This document shows, piece by piece, positions 43,152-52,023 of a DNA stretch of 64,000 nt. The stretch is from positions 3,224,001 through 3,288,000 of the forward strand of contig NZ_CP109178.1 in the NCBI RefSeq assembly GCF_036248255.1, in the 5' to 3' direction. The notes under the pieces are model-generated. The model was given only the letters and a program-made list of their open reading frames with translations. It made no database searches and was not told the origin of the DNA. Positions within the stretch are counted from its first letter, which is position 1, and every line of letters begins with the position of its first letter. Made by a program: the position numbers and the translations under genes. This stretch comes from Streptomyces sp. NBC_01717. Its GTDB lineage: Bacteria > Actinomycetota > Actinomycetes > Streptomycetales > Streptomycetaceae.

Positions 43152-44636
43152 TTGAACGCGAGCCGCATCCACCTGCCCGCTCACTCCCCCACCTCCACTC
43201 CCCGCAGACGCACCACTGCACTCGCCGCGCTGACCGTGATGGCCCTGGTCCTGGCCGGGCTGGCCACCGTCCTCGGCTCCGGGTCCGCTCGCGGCGCCGT
43301 CCCTCCGGCTCCTGGCTGGGACCTGAAGTGGAGCGACGACTTCAACGGCGCCGACCGCTCCCTCCCCTCGGCCGCGAACTGGCAGATCGACACCGGCCAC
43401 GCCTACCCCGGCGGCCCCGCGAACTGGGGCACGGGTGAGATCCAGAACTACACCGCCAGCCCCGACAACCTCAGCCTCGACGGCAACGGCAACCTCCGGA
43501 TCACCCCGCTCCGGGACGGTGCGGGCAACTGGACCTCCGGCCGGGTCGAGACCACACGCTCCGACTTCAAGGCCCCGGCGGGCGGCACTCTGCGCATCGA
43601 GAGCCGGATCCAGATGCCGAACGTCACCGGTAACGCGGCGCTCGGCTACTGGCCCGCGTTCTGGGCGCTCGGCTCCCCGTACCGTGGCAACTACTGGAAC
43701 TGGCCGGGCATCGGCGAGTTCGACATCATGGAGAACGTCAACGGGATCAACTCCGTATGGGGCGTGCTGCACTGCGGCGTCAACCCGGGCGGCCCGTGCA
43801 ACGAGACGAGCGGCATCGCCAGCAACCGGGCCTGCCCCGGCGCCAGTTGCCAGTCGGCGTTCCACACGTACACGTTCGAGTGGGACCGCTCCGTCTCCCC
43901 CAATGTGCTGCGCTGGTACGTGGACGGCCAGCAGTTCCACTCCGTCTCCCAGAGCCAGCTGGACGCCGGCACCTGGGCTGCAATGACCGAGCACGCGGGG
44001 TACTTCATCCTGCTCAACCTCGCGATCGGCGGCGCGTTCCCCAATGCGCTGGGCGGCAGCACCCCCACCGCGGAGACCGTCCCGGGCCGCCCCATGCTCG
44101 TCGACTACGTCGGTGTCTGGACCAAGGGTGGCGGGGGCGGCACCGACCCGACCGACCCGCCGTCCGGCTCCTCCGACCTCACGCTCCGCTCCGGTGGCGG
44201 TCTCGGCGCGGCTGAGGCGGCCGGCTCGGCCGCCACGCTCGCCTCGGCGGGCGGCGCCAACTACGACGGCACCCCGCACAGCCCGCAGACCTTCACCGCC
44301 TCCGGCATCACCCGGACGTACAACGGCGGGTCCACCCAGTTCGACCTGTTCGTCGACGCCGGTACGACCGTCGCCAACGGGCAGCAGGTGAGGGTGAGTT
44401 ACGACCGTACGGGCGACGGGACCTGGGACCGGACGGAGACGTACAACTACTTCCCCACCGACCCCGTCCCCGGCTACGAGCACTACACGCAGGGCAAGGG
44501 ACTCATGACCTCGACCGGGAGCCAGGGCAATCTGGTGAACGGCAAGGTCAGGGTCGAGATCTGGAACGCCATCGGCAACGGCTCCAGCACGGTCGGAGTC
44601 GGTAACCAGTCGGTCGTCCACATCCCGTTCGGCTGA
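43152..44636 (+). CDS. Secreted GH16 endo-beta-1,3-glucanase-like enzyme
   Basis: A 494-residue exported enzyme. A long signal peptide (Arg-rich at 18-20, hydrophobic to about 46) precedes a GH16 domain of about 270 residues with the catalytic motif GEFDIMENVNG, in which the two Glu are nucleophile and acid/base. Laminarinase-type landmarks are WSDDFNG, WPAFWALGS and FHTYTFEWD. A Gly/Thr/Pro linker leads to a 150-residue beta-rich C-terminal module of unknown type (from SSDLTLRSGGG), perhaps carbohydrate-binding. The TTG start has GGAGAGG 6 nt upstream. It would hydrolyse beta-1,3-glucans such as fungal cell wall. A LacI-type palindrome overlaps the predicted transcription start. Confidence 0.92.
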   Translation: MNASRIHLPAHSPTSTPRRRTTALAALTVMALVLAGLATVLGSGSARGAVPPAPGWDLKWSDDFNGADRSLPSAANWQIDTGHAYPGGPANWGTGEIQNYTASPDNLSLDGNGNLRITPLRDGAGNWTSGRVETTRSDFKAPAGGTLRIESRIQMPNVTGNAALGYWPAFWALGSPYRGNYWNWPGIGEFDIMENVNGINSVWGVLHCGVNPGGPCNETSGIASNRACPGASCQSAFHTYTFEWDRSVSPNVLRWYVDGQQFHSVSQSQLDAGTWAAMTEHAGYFILLNLAIGGAFPNALGGSTPTAETVPGRPMLVDYVGVWTKGGGGGTDPTDPPSGSSDLTLRSGGGLGAAEAAGSAATLASAGGANYDGTPHSPQTFTASGITRTYNGGSTQFDLFVDAGTTVANGQQVRVSYDRTGDGTWDRTETYNYFPTDPVPGYEHYTQGKGLMTSTGSQGNLVNGKVRVEIWNAIGNGSSTVGVGNQSVVHIPFG

Positions 44637-44655
44637 ACGCACGGCTGACATACGG

Positions 44656-44690
44656 GTGCGGCCGGTACGGGAGTCCCGCACCGGCCGCAC
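44656..44690. terminator. Bidirectional terminator between GH16 and dctA genes
   Basis: GTGCGGCCGGT (44656-44666) and ACCGGCCGCAC (44680-44690) pair perfectly, with an inner CGGG/CCCG extension. It lies between two convergent stops. Confidence 0.65.
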
Positions 44691-44700
44691 ACCCACCTCG

Positions 44701-46065
44701 TTACGCCTTCGTCAGCAAGGGCTTCTCGTCGTCGCCGCCCCTGGACTCCGGGACGTACGGCTCCGTGGGACCCTCATCCGTGATCATCTTCTCGTCGAAC
44801 GGGATGGAGCCGGAGAGGACCTGGTCGACCCGCTCCTTGTCGATCTCCTTGGTCCAGGTGCCGACCAGCACCGTGGCGACCGCGTTGCCCGCGAAGTTCG
44901 TCAGGGCGCGGGCCTCGCTCATGAAGCGGTCGATGCCGACGATCAGACCGACGCCGTCGACCAGGCCGGGGCGGTGGGACTGCAGGCCGCCCGCCAGCGT
45001 GGCGAGGCCCGCGCCGGTGACGCCCGCCGCACCCTTCGAGGCGACGATCATGAAGAGCAGGAGCGAGACCTGCTCCCCCGCGCTCAGCGGGTCGCCCATC
45101 GCATTGGCGATGAAGAGCGAGGACATCGTCAGATAGATGGCGGTGCCGTCGAGGTTGAACGAGTAGCCGGTCGGCACGGTGATGCCCGCGACGGACTTGC
45201 TGACGCCGAGGTGCTCCATCTTGGCGATGAGCCGCGGCAGCGCGGACTCCGACGACGAGGTGGAGAGGATCAGCAGGAACTCGCGGCCCAGGTACTTCAG
45301 CAGGAGCAGCAGGTTCACCCCGGCGACCAGCCGCAGGATCGTACCGAGCACCACGAAGACGAAGATCGCACAGGTGATGTAGAAGCCGACCATGATGATC
45401 GCGAGGGACTTCAGCGCGTCGACGCCGGTCTCGCCGACCACGGCCGCCATCGCGCCGAACGCACCGACCGGGGCCGCCCACATGATCATGGCGAGGACGC
45501 GGAAGACGAGTCGCTGGATGTGTCCGATGCCGCGCAGGACGGGTTCGCCGGCCGACCCTATGGCCTGGAGCGCGAAGCCCGCCAGCAGGGCGACGAGCAG
45601 CGTCTGGAGCACTTCGCCCTCGGTGAAGGCGGAGACCATCGTCGTCGGGATGATGCCCAGCAGGAAATCCACGGTGGACTCGCTCGCGCCCGCCGCCTGC
45701 TTCTCACCGGCGGCGCGTACCGCTTCGGTGAGATGGAGGCCCTGGCCGGGCTCCAGGATGTTGCCGACGAGCAGGCCGATGGCGAGGGCCACGGTCGACA
45801 TCACCAGGAAGTAGCCGAGTGCGAGACCGCCGACCGCGCCGACCTTGGCAGCCTTGCGGACCGAGCCGACGCCCAGCACGATCGTGCAGAAGATGATCGG
45901 CGAGATCATCATCTTGATGAGGTTCACGAAGCCGGTACCGATCGGCTTCAGCTCGACGGCCACTCCGGGGGCCACGAAGCCCACCAGGATGCCGAGTGCC
46001 ACAGCGCCGATCACGGCGAGATACAGATAATGCGTACGGTCCCGCCTGGCGGCTGGCACTCCCAC
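44701..46065 (-). CDS. dctA: C4-dicarboxylate:cation symporter DctA
   Basis: A 454-residue member of the DAACS family that imports succinate, malate or fumarate. Hallmarks are the serine-rich re-entrant loop STSSSESALPRL, the SFNLDGTAIYLT motif with Asn and Asp for cation and substrate, and eight hydrophobic helices beginning at YLYLAVIGAVALGILVG. The C-terminal 35 residues are charged and cytoplasmic. I chose the GTG at 46065 with GAGGAG 7 nt upstream; the frame is open back to 46209 but those residues are not DctA-like. It is divergent from a CitA/DcuS-type two-component pair that most likely senses the same acids and controls it. Confidence 0.93.
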   Translation of the reverse strand: MGVPAARRDRTHYLYLAVIGAVALGILVGFVAPGVAVELKPIGTGFVNLIKMMISPIIFCTIVLGVGSVRKAAKVGAVGGLALGYFLVMSTVALAIGLLVGNILEPGQGLHLTEAVRAAGEKQAAGASESTVDFLLGIIPTTMVSAFTEGEVLQTLLVALLAGFALQAIGSAGEPVLRGIGHIQRLVFRVLAMIMWAAPVGAFGAMAAVVGETGVDALKSLAIIMVGFYITCAIFVFVVLGTILRLVAGVNLLLLLKYLGREFLLILSTSSSESALPRLIAKMEHLGVSKSVAGITVPTGYSFNLDGTAIYLTMSSLFIANAMGDPLSAGEQVSLLLFMIVASKGAAGVTGAGLATLAGGLQSHRPGLVDGVGLIVGIDRFMSEARALTNFAGNAVATVLVGTWTKEIDKERVDQVLSGSIPFDEKMITDEGPTEPYVPESRGGDDEKPLLTKA

Positions 46066-46133
46066 GGGGTTCTCCTCGGCTCGTCCCTGTCCGTCCCCCC
46101 GTCCCTGGGGGTCCCGGCGAATATCCCGCCCCG

Positions 46134-46149
46134 TGTGACGGCCGTCACC
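46134..46149. promoter_or_regulatory. Crp-like site between dctA and its two-component system
   Basis: TGTGA-N6-TCACC, with the perfect 14-bp core GTGACGGCCGTCAC (46135-46148), matches the Crp/Fnr half-site pattern TGTGA-N6-TCACA at nine of ten fixed positions. It lies 69 nt upstream of the dctA start and 48 nt upstream of the kinase start. Confidence 0.5.
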
Positions 46150-46196
46150 CTTACGTGCATTTAGTTCATATGTTTTCGGCCAGGCAGACTGTGAGC

Positions 46197-47939
46197 ATGC
46201 GTCTCCCACGCCCCCGTCCCCGTAGCCTGGCCGGTCAGCTCTTCGCGATGCAGGTGGTGCTGGTTGCGGCCGTGGTGGCGGGATGCGCGTTCTTCGCGTA
46301 CGTCTCCGGGAGCGCGCAGGCGAAGGAGACCGCGACCCGGCAGGTCAGGGCGGCGGCGCTGGCGGTGGCCGATTCGCCGTCCGTACGGGAGGCGATCCGC
46401 ACCCCGGACCCGACCGCCGTCCTCCAGCCGTACGCGGAGCAGGTCCGCCAGGACACCGGGATCGCCTTCGTCACGATCATGAGCCCGGACCGGATCCGCT
46501 GGACGCACCCCGACGCGGACCGGATCGGGGAGACGTTCCTCGGCCACACCGCGAGGGCGCTGCGCGGCGAGACGTTCTCGGAGACGTACACCGGCACACT
46601 CGGCCCCTCGATCCGGGTCGTCACCCCGATCCGGGACGGCGGCAGGATCACCGGCCTGGTCAGCGCGGGCATCACGGTCGAGCGGGTCTCCTCGCAGGTG
46701 CGGGCGCAGCTCGGCGCGCTGGGGCTCGCGGCGGGCGGGGCACTCACCCTCGGCGGCATCGGCACGTATGTGATCAACGCCCGGCTGCGGCGCCACACGC
46801 ACGGAATGAACGCCGCCGAGCTGAGCCGGATGCACGACTACCACCAGGCCACGCTGCACGCGGTGCGCGAGGGGCTGCTGATGCTCGACGGACAGCGCAG
46901 GATCGCGCTGGTCAACGACGCGGGCCGGGAGCTGCTCGGGCTGTCGCAGGGTGCGGTCGGGCGCCGGGTGGCCGAACTGGAACTGCCGGTGCCGCTGACC
47001 GGGGCGCTGCTGGCCTCCGAGGAGCGGGTCGACGAGCTGCATCTGACGGCGGACCGGGTGATCGTGGTCAACACCCGTCCGGTGGTGGGCGGCGAGCAGC
47101 GCGGTACGGTCGTGACTCTTCGCGACCACACGGAACTCCAGGCACTGTCCGGCGAGTTGGATTCGGAGCGGGGGTTCACCCAGGCGCTGCGCTCACAGGC
47201 GCACGAGGCGGCGAACCGACTGCACACGGTCGTCTCGCTGATCGAGCTCGGCCGGGTGGAGGAGGCGGTCGGCTTCGCGACGGCGGAGCTGGAGCTGGCG
47301 CAGGTCCTCACCGACCGGGTCGTCGGTGCCGTCGCCGAACCGGTGCTGGCGGCGCTGCTGCTGGGCAAGGCGGCGCAGGCGAACGAGCGGGGGGTGGAGC
47401 TGATGCTCGCGGACGACAGTGTGATCGACGACGGCGCGCTGCCCGCGACGCTGCCGCAGCGCGATCTGGTGACGATCCTCGGCAATCTGATCGACAACGC
47501 GGTGGATGCCGCGTCGGAGGCGGCGACGGCCCCGCCGCCCGGCGCGGGTGTCCCCTCCGGTGCGGGGGTCGTGTCCGGATCCGCAGTGGCGCCGGACTCC
47601 GCAGCCGTGCCCGCCCAGCGCGGTGCGGCACCGCGCCGCGCCGGCCGCGCGCGGGTCACCGTCACCGCACTCGCCGACGACCGTGAGCTGCTGCTGCGGG
47701 TCGCGGACACCGGGGCCGGAGTCGATCCGGACGTCGCCGCGGAAGTGTTCCACCGCGGCTGGTCGACGCACGGCGCCGGTCGTGGGCTCGGGCTGGCGCT
47801 CGTGCAGCAGGCCGTGCACCGGGCCGGCGGGACGGTCGCGCTGAGCGAAGGTGCGGACGGCGGCGCGGAGTTCACCGTACGGCTCCCGCTGGCGCCCTCG
47901 CCCACGCGGCAGCACACGCCGAAGGAGCCCACCCCGTGA
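46197..47939 (+). CDS. CitA/DcuS-type sensor histidine kinase
   Basis: A 580-residue membrane sensor. Two helices (about residues 15-38 and 172-192) flank an extracytoplasmic sensory domain of the PDC/CitA type that includes the conserved MSPDRIRWTHPD and IGETF...GETFSETYTGTLGPS. A cytoplasmic PAS domain follows, then the SpoOB-like H-box LRSQAHEAANRLHTVVSL and an ATPase domain with N-box GNLIDNAVDAAS and G boxes VADTGAGVDP and GRGLGLALVQ. Between the N-box and the rest of the ATPase lies an unusual Ala/Pro/Gly/Ser insert of about 45 residues. A GTG at 46191 and an ATG at 46170 are also in frame. It overlaps the regulator gene by 4 nt and faces dctA. Confidence 0.92.
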   Translation: MRLPRPRPRSLAGQLFAMQVVLVAAVVAGCAFFAYVSGSAQAKETATRQVRAAALAVADSPSVREAIRTPDPTAVLQPYAEQVRQDTGIAFVTIMSPDRIRWTHPDADRIGETFLGHTARALRGETFSETYTGTLGPSIRVVTPIRDGGRITGLVSAGITVERVSSQVRAQLGALGLAAGGALTLGGIGTYVINARLRRHTHGMNAAELSRMHDYHQATLHAVREGLLMLDGQRRIALVNDAGRELLGLSQGAVGRRVAELELPVPLTGALLASEERVDELHLTADRVIVVNTRPVVGGEQRGTVVTLRDHTELQALSGELDSERGFTQALRSQAHEAANRLHTVVSLIELGRVEEAVGFATAELELAQVLTDRVVGAVAEPVLAALLLGKAAQANERGVELMLADDSVIDDGALPATLPQRDLVTILGNLIDNAVDAASEAATAPPPGAGVPSGAGVVSGSAVAPDSAAVPAQRGAAPRRAGRARVTVTALADDRELLLRVADTGAGVDPDVAAEVFHRGWSTHGAGRGLGLALVQQAVHRAGGTVALSEGADGGAEFTVRLPLAPSPTRQHTPKEPTP

Positions 47940-48610
47940 TCCAGGTGCTGGTCGTCGAGGACGATCCCGTGGCCGCCGACGCCCACCGGCTGTACGTCGG
48001 CCGGGTCCCCGGCTTCACCGTGGCCGCGGTCGCGCATTCGCGTGCGGAGGCGGTACGGGCGCTGGACCGTACCCAGGTCGATCTGCTGCTCCTGGACCTG
48101 TATCTGCCCGATGGACACGGTCTGCAGCTGCTGCGGTCGCTGCGCGCCGCCGGGCACACGGCGGATGTCATCGCCGTGACGTCGGCGCGTGATCTTGCGG
48201 TGGTCCGGGAAGGGGTGTCGCTCGGTGTCGTCCAGTACGTGCTGAAGCCGTTCACCTTCGCCACGCTGCGCGACCGCCTGATGCGCTACGCCGAGTTCCG
48301 TGCGGCGGCCGGTGAGGCGAGCGGCCAGGACGAGGTGGACCGGGCGCTGGGCGCGCTCCGGGCTCCGCAGCCGTCCCGGCTGCCCAAGGGGCTGAGCGGC
48401 CCGACGCTGGAGGCGGTGACCCGTGCGCTGCGGGCCTCCCCGGACGGGGTGACCGCAGCCGCGACCGGCGTGGAGCTGGGTATCTCGCGGATCACCGCAC
48501 GCCGTTATCTGGAGCACCTGGTGACGGCGGGCCGCGCCGTCCGCAGTCCGCAGTACGGGCAGATCGGGCGGCCGGAGCTGCACTACCGGTGGGTGGCCGA
48601 AACGCGCTGA
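47936..48610 (+). CDS. CitB/DcuR-type response regulator
   Basis: A 224-residue regulator. The receiver domain has VVEDDP, the phospho-acceptor Asp in LLLDLYLPDGHG, Thr/Ser in AVTSARD and Lys in VLKPFTF. After a linker, the C-terminal HTH resembles CitB-type regulators (GVTAAATGVELGISRITARRYLEHL). It starts with a GTG overlapping the kinase stop (GTGA). Its partner kinase and the divergent dctA suggest control of dicarboxylate uptake. No downstream gene is co-transcribed. Confidence 0.93.
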   Translation: MIQVLVVEDDPVAADAHRLYVGRVPGFTVAAVAHSRAEAVRALDRTQVDLLLLDLYLPDGHGLQLLRSLRAAGHTADVIAVTSARDLAVVREGVSLGVVQYVLKPFTFATLRDRLMRYAEFRAAAGEASGQDEVDRALGALRAPQPSRLPKGLSGPTLEAVTRALRASPDGVTAAATGVELGISRITARRYLEHLVTAGRAVRSPQYGQIGRPELHYRWVAETR

Positions 48611-48714
48611 CCGTACGCCGGTGCGTACGTCCGGCCGCGCCGACGCCCATCTGTACATCCAGCTGTATTTCCACCCGTACGTCGCGCCGACAACAAGCGC
48701 TTCCCGCACGGGGA

Positions 48715-48744
48715 TTGACCTTGTCGACGGGCCGGTCCTACCGT
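48715..48744 (+). promoter_or_regulatory. Promoter of the sugar ABC importer operon
   Basis: TTGACC (48715-48720) and TACCGT (48739-48744) are 18 nt apart, with the start point expected near 48751. An 8-bp palindrome AAGCGCTT lies just upstream at 48695-48702 and could be part of a LacI-type site. Confidence 0.5.
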
Positions 48745-48784
48745 CACGGTCTCAGCCCCCCGTGGCTATGAGGAGGTCGTGCCC

Positions 48785-50146
48785 GTGCGCCCCACCGCCC
48801 CACTGATCCTCGCCGCCGCAGTCACCGTTCTGGCTGCCGGCTCGCTGACCGCCTGCTCCTCCGGTTCCGGCAGCGATCCGGACACCGTGAAGGTCGCGTA
48901 CAACCGTTCCACGGACAACAAGATCCGGTTCAAGGACGCCTACATCGAGTCGGTGAAGAAGCAGTTCGAGAAGGAACACCCCGGCAAGAAGATCAAGTTG
49001 ATACCGATTCAGGCGGCGGACAACGACTACGCCACCAAGGTGCAGCAGATGATGCGGTCGCCGAAGACGGCTCCGGATCTGGTCTACGAGGACACCTTCC
49101 GGATCAACTCCGACATCAAGGCCGGCTATCTGCGGCCGTTGGACGCATATCTCGCCAAGTGGGACACCTGGAGCCAGTTCGTGGACACGGCGAAGGCCGC
49201 CGCGAAGGCCGAGGACGGCAAGACGTACGGCGTCCCGGACGGCACCGACACCCGAGGGCTCTGGTACAACAAGAAGATCTTCGCCAAGGCGGGGCTGCCG
49301 ACGGACTGGCAGCCGAAGAACTGGGAAGAGGTCCTGGACGCGGCCCGCGCGGTCAAGAAGAAGGTCCCCGGCGTCATCCCGCTGAATGTGTACACGGGAA
49401 AGGCCCCGGGCGAGGCCGCGGTGATGCAGGGCTTCGAGATGCTGCTGTACGGGACCGGCGACGACCCGCTCTACGACCCCGGCGCCAAGAAGTGGGTGGC
49501 CGGCGGGCAGGGCTTCCGCGACGCGCTCGGCTTCGTGGAGACGGTGTACGGGGAGAAGCTCGGCCCCGATCCGTCCGACGCGCTCGACCCCAACGTCGGT
49601 ACGCATGTGGCCACCGAGTGGTTCCCCGAGGGCAAGCTGGCCATCTCGCTGGACGGCTCCTGGATGGGCCAGAACTGGATCAACGAGGGACCCAAGGCGT
49701 GGCCCGAGTGGAAGACGGAACTCGCCCAGACCCCGATGCCCACCCAGAACGGCCAGGCGCCCGGGAAGGTGTCCATGTCGGGCGGCTGGACCTGGGCGAT
49801 CCCGCAGAAGGCCAAGAACCCGGATCTGGCCTGGGAGTTCGTCAAGACGATGCAGACCCCGCAGAACGCGTCGAAGTGGGATGTGGTCGGTGCGCAGATC
49901 GCGGTGCGCGAGGACGTGGCGAAGGATCCGGCGTATCTGAACTCGATGCCCGGCATCGAATTCTTCACCGGCCTCGTCCAGTACACCCACTACCGTCCCG
50001 CTCTGCCCGTCTACCCGCAGGTGTCGACGGCCATCGGTGAGGCGATGGAGAAGGTGACGACGGGCGACGGATCGCCGGAGTCGGCGGCGAAGGAGTACGA
50101 CGAGCAGCTGAAGACCCTCGTCGACGGCGCGGTCGTCACGAAGTGA
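48785..50146 (+). CDS. Sugar ABC importer, solute-binding lipoprotein
   Basis: A 453-residue lipoprotein of the family 1 (CUT1) extracellular solute-binding type. The signal peptide ends in the lipobox LTAC. The mature part shows the two-lobe pattern with TVKVAYNRSTD, RGLWYNKKIFAKAGL and the conserved SGGWTWAIPQKAKNPDLAWEF. I chose the GTG at 48785, 8 nt after AGGAGG; the GTG at 48779 is too close. It delivers an oligosaccharide or sugar to the two permeases encoded next, with 4-nt overlaps throughout. The ligand cannot be told; no glycosidase is in the operon. Confidence 0.92.
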   Translation: MRPTAPLILAAAVTVLAAGSLTACSSGSGSDPDTVKVAYNRSTDNKIRFKDAYIESVKKQFEKEHPGKKIKLIPIQAADNDYATKVQQMMRSPKTAPDLVYEDTFRINSDIKAGYLRPLDAYLAKWDTWSQFVDTAKAAAKAEDGKTYGVPDGTDTRGLWYNKKIFAKAGLPTDWQPKNWEEVLDAARAVKKKVPGVIPLNVYTGKAPGEAAVMQGFEMLLYGTGDDPLYDPGAKKWVAGGQGFRDALGFVETVYGEKLGPDPSDALDPNVGTHVATEWFPEGKLAISLDGSWMGQNWINEGPKAWPEWKTELAQTPMPTQNGQAPGKVSMSGGWTWAIPQKAKNPDLAWEFVKTMQTPQNASKWDVVGAQIAVREDVAKDPAYLNSMPGIEFFTGLVQYTHYRPALPVYPQVSTAIGEAMEKVTTGDGSPESAAKEYDEQLKTLVDGAVVTK

Positions 50147-51087
50147 GCGGCGCCGCGTCGAAAGCCGGCCCCCTGCGATCGCGGCGAGCCGGGTCGTGGC
50201 AGCAGGCAGGGCCGCGGCAGCGTGCGGGGGCGTGGCGGCAGGCAGGGCGGTGGCTGCCGATCGCCCCCGCCACCGCGCTGCTGCTGCTCTTCCTCGCGGG
50301 CCCCATCGGCTACTGCGTATGGATCGCCTTCACCAACACCCAGCTGACCGGATCGTCGAGCTCCGACTTCGTCGGCTTCGCCAACTTCCGGCGGGCGTTC
50401 GCCGACGACAACTTCCGTAACGCCGTCCAGCTGACGCTCGCCTTCACCTTCCTGTCGTCGATCGTCGGACAGAACACGCTGGGACTGGCGCTCGCGGGCC
50501 TGATGCGGGCCGCGTCCCGCCCGGTCCGTACGGTCACCGGGGCGCTGGTCATCACGGCCTGGGTCCTGCCGGAGATCGTCGCGGCATTCCTGCTGTACGC
50601 GTTCTTCCGCCGCGAGGGCACCTTGAACGCGATCCTGGACCAACTCCATCTGCCCTCACAGAACTGGCTGTTCACGCTGCCGATCCTGGCGGTGTCGTTC
50701 GCCAACGTGTGGCGCGGGACGGCGTTCTCGATGCTGATCTACTCGGCGGCGCTGGCCGAGATCCCGCAGGACATCACGGAGGCCGCCGAGGTCGACGGGG
50801 CGAGCGGGCCGCGTCGGCTGTGGCACATCACGCTGCCGATGATCCGCCGTTCCATCGGCACCAATCTGATGCTCAACACCTTGTCCACGCTCTCCGTGTT
50901 CGGACTGATCTGGGCGATGACCCGAGGCGGTCCGGGCAACCGCAGTCAGACGCTTCCGGTGTTCATGTACGACCAGGCGTTCGTGAACAGTCTGATCGGC
51001 TACGGGACGGCGGTGGCGCTGCTGCTGCTTCTGGTGGGGTCCCTGTTCTCGATCGTCTATCTGCGGCTGATGAAGGTGGAGGTGTGA
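50143..51087 (+). CDS. Sugar ABC importer, permease 1 (MalF-like)
   Basis: A 314-residue integral membrane protein with six helices and the ATPase-contact motif ITEAAEVDGASGPRRLWHITL (EAA loop). The first 35 residues are an Arg/Gln/Ala-rich cytoplasmic tail with repeated RQAG-type units. It pairs with permease 2. The GTG start overlaps the binding-protein stop (GTGA). Confidence 0.93.
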   Translation: MSGAASKAGPLRSRRAGSWQQAGPRQRAGAWRQAGRWLPIAPATALLLLFLAGPIGYCVWIAFTNTQLTGSSSSDFVGFANFRRAFADDNFRNAVQLTLAFTFLSSIVGQNTLGLALAGLMRAASRPVRTVTGALVITAWVLPEIVAAFLLYAFFRREGTLNAILDQLHLPSQNWLFTLPILAVSFANVWRGTAFSMLIYSAALAEIPQDITEAAEVDGASGPRRLWHITLPMIRRSIGTNLMLNTLSTLSVFGLIWAMTRGGPGNRSQTLPVFMYDQAFVNSLIGYGTAVALLLLLVGSLFSIVYLRLMKVEV

Positions 51088-51932
51088 CGGGCGTGAAAGG
51101 CGTGACGACGTCCCGGCGCACCCGGGCGCGGCTGGCGTCCGACGGGGCGCTGCTGCTGGTCGCGGTGTCGTTCGCGCTGCCGCTGGTGTGGCTGCTGTTC
51201 GCCTCGCTGGACGGCAGCGCCGATCTTCGGGTGCGACCGCCGACGTCACCGACTCTGGACAACTTCGACGCGGTCCTCACCGACGAGATCACCTTCACGC
51301 CGATGCTCAACAGCCTGCTGCTGTGCGGCAGTGCGACGCTGCTGACCGTGGTGTGCGCGGCGCTGGCCGCATATCCGCTCTCCCGCCACCGATCGCGCCT
51401 GACCCGCCCGTACCTGCTGACGATCCTGTTCACGACATGTCTGCCGATCACCGCGATCATGGTGCCGGTGTACGGGCTCTTCGTGCAGGTCGATCTGATC
51501 GACACGATGTACGGGACGGCGCTCTTCCTCGCCACCGCCCAGCTGCCGTTCGCCATCTGGCTGATGAAGAACTTCATGGACGGCGTGCCGAAGGTGCTGG
51601 AGGAGGCGGCCTGGACGGACGGGGCGTCGGCGACACAGACACTGGTCCGGGTGGTGCTGCCGCTGATGGGGCCGGGGGTGGGCGTGGTGACGATCTACAC
51701 CTTCATCATGCTGTGGGGGAACTTCTTCGTCCCCTTCATGCTGCTGCTCTCCCCCGAGCAACTCCCGGCCTCCGTCTCGATCTTCACCTTTTTCGGCAAC
51801 TACGGATCGGTGGTCTACGGGCAGCTGGCAGCGTTCTCGATCCTGTACTCGACGCCGGTGCTGCTGCTGTACATCCTGATCTCGCGCCGCCTGGGCGGCG
51901 GGTTCGCCCTGGGCGGCGCGGTCAAGGGTTGA
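51084..51932 (+). CDS. Sugar ABC importer, permease 2 (MalG-like)
   Basis: A 282-residue membrane protein with six helices and an EAA motif in LEEAAWTDGASATQTLVRVVL. The GTG at 51084 overlaps the previous stop (GTGA) and has AAGG 7 nt upstream; in-frame GTGs at 51093 and 51102 are alternatives. No ATPase gene follows. In streptomycetes such CUT1 importers share the MsiK ATPase encoded elsewhere, which is the likely solution here. Confidence 0.92.
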   Translation: MTGVKGVTTSRRTRARLASDGALLLVAVSFALPLVWLLFASLDGSADLRVRPPTSPTLDNFDAVLTDEITFTPMLNSLLLCGSATLLTVVCAALAAYPLSRHRSRLTRPYLLTILFTTCLPITAIMVPVYGLFVQVDLIDTMYGTALFLATAQLPFAIWLMKNFMDGVPKVLEEAAWTDGASATQTLVRVVLPLMGPGVGVVTIYTFIMLWGNFFVPFMLLLSPEQLPASVSIFTFFGNYGSVVYGQLAAFSILYSTPVLLLYILISRRLGGGFALGGAVKG

Positions 51933-52011
51933 GCGGGCGGCGCAGCCTAGGACGTTCCTACGAGCCGTGATCTCGGTCGAACACACCGTAGTCAGGCCGG
52001 GTCCCGGCTCC

Positions 52012-52017
52012 TACGGT
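52012..52017 (+). promoter_or_regulatory. -10 element of the XRE gene (leaderless)
   Basis: TACGGT lies 6 nt before the GTG at 52024 and no spaced ribosome binding site exists, so the transcript probably starts at the start codon. Confidence 0.4.
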
Positions 52018-52023
52018 GGGGCC

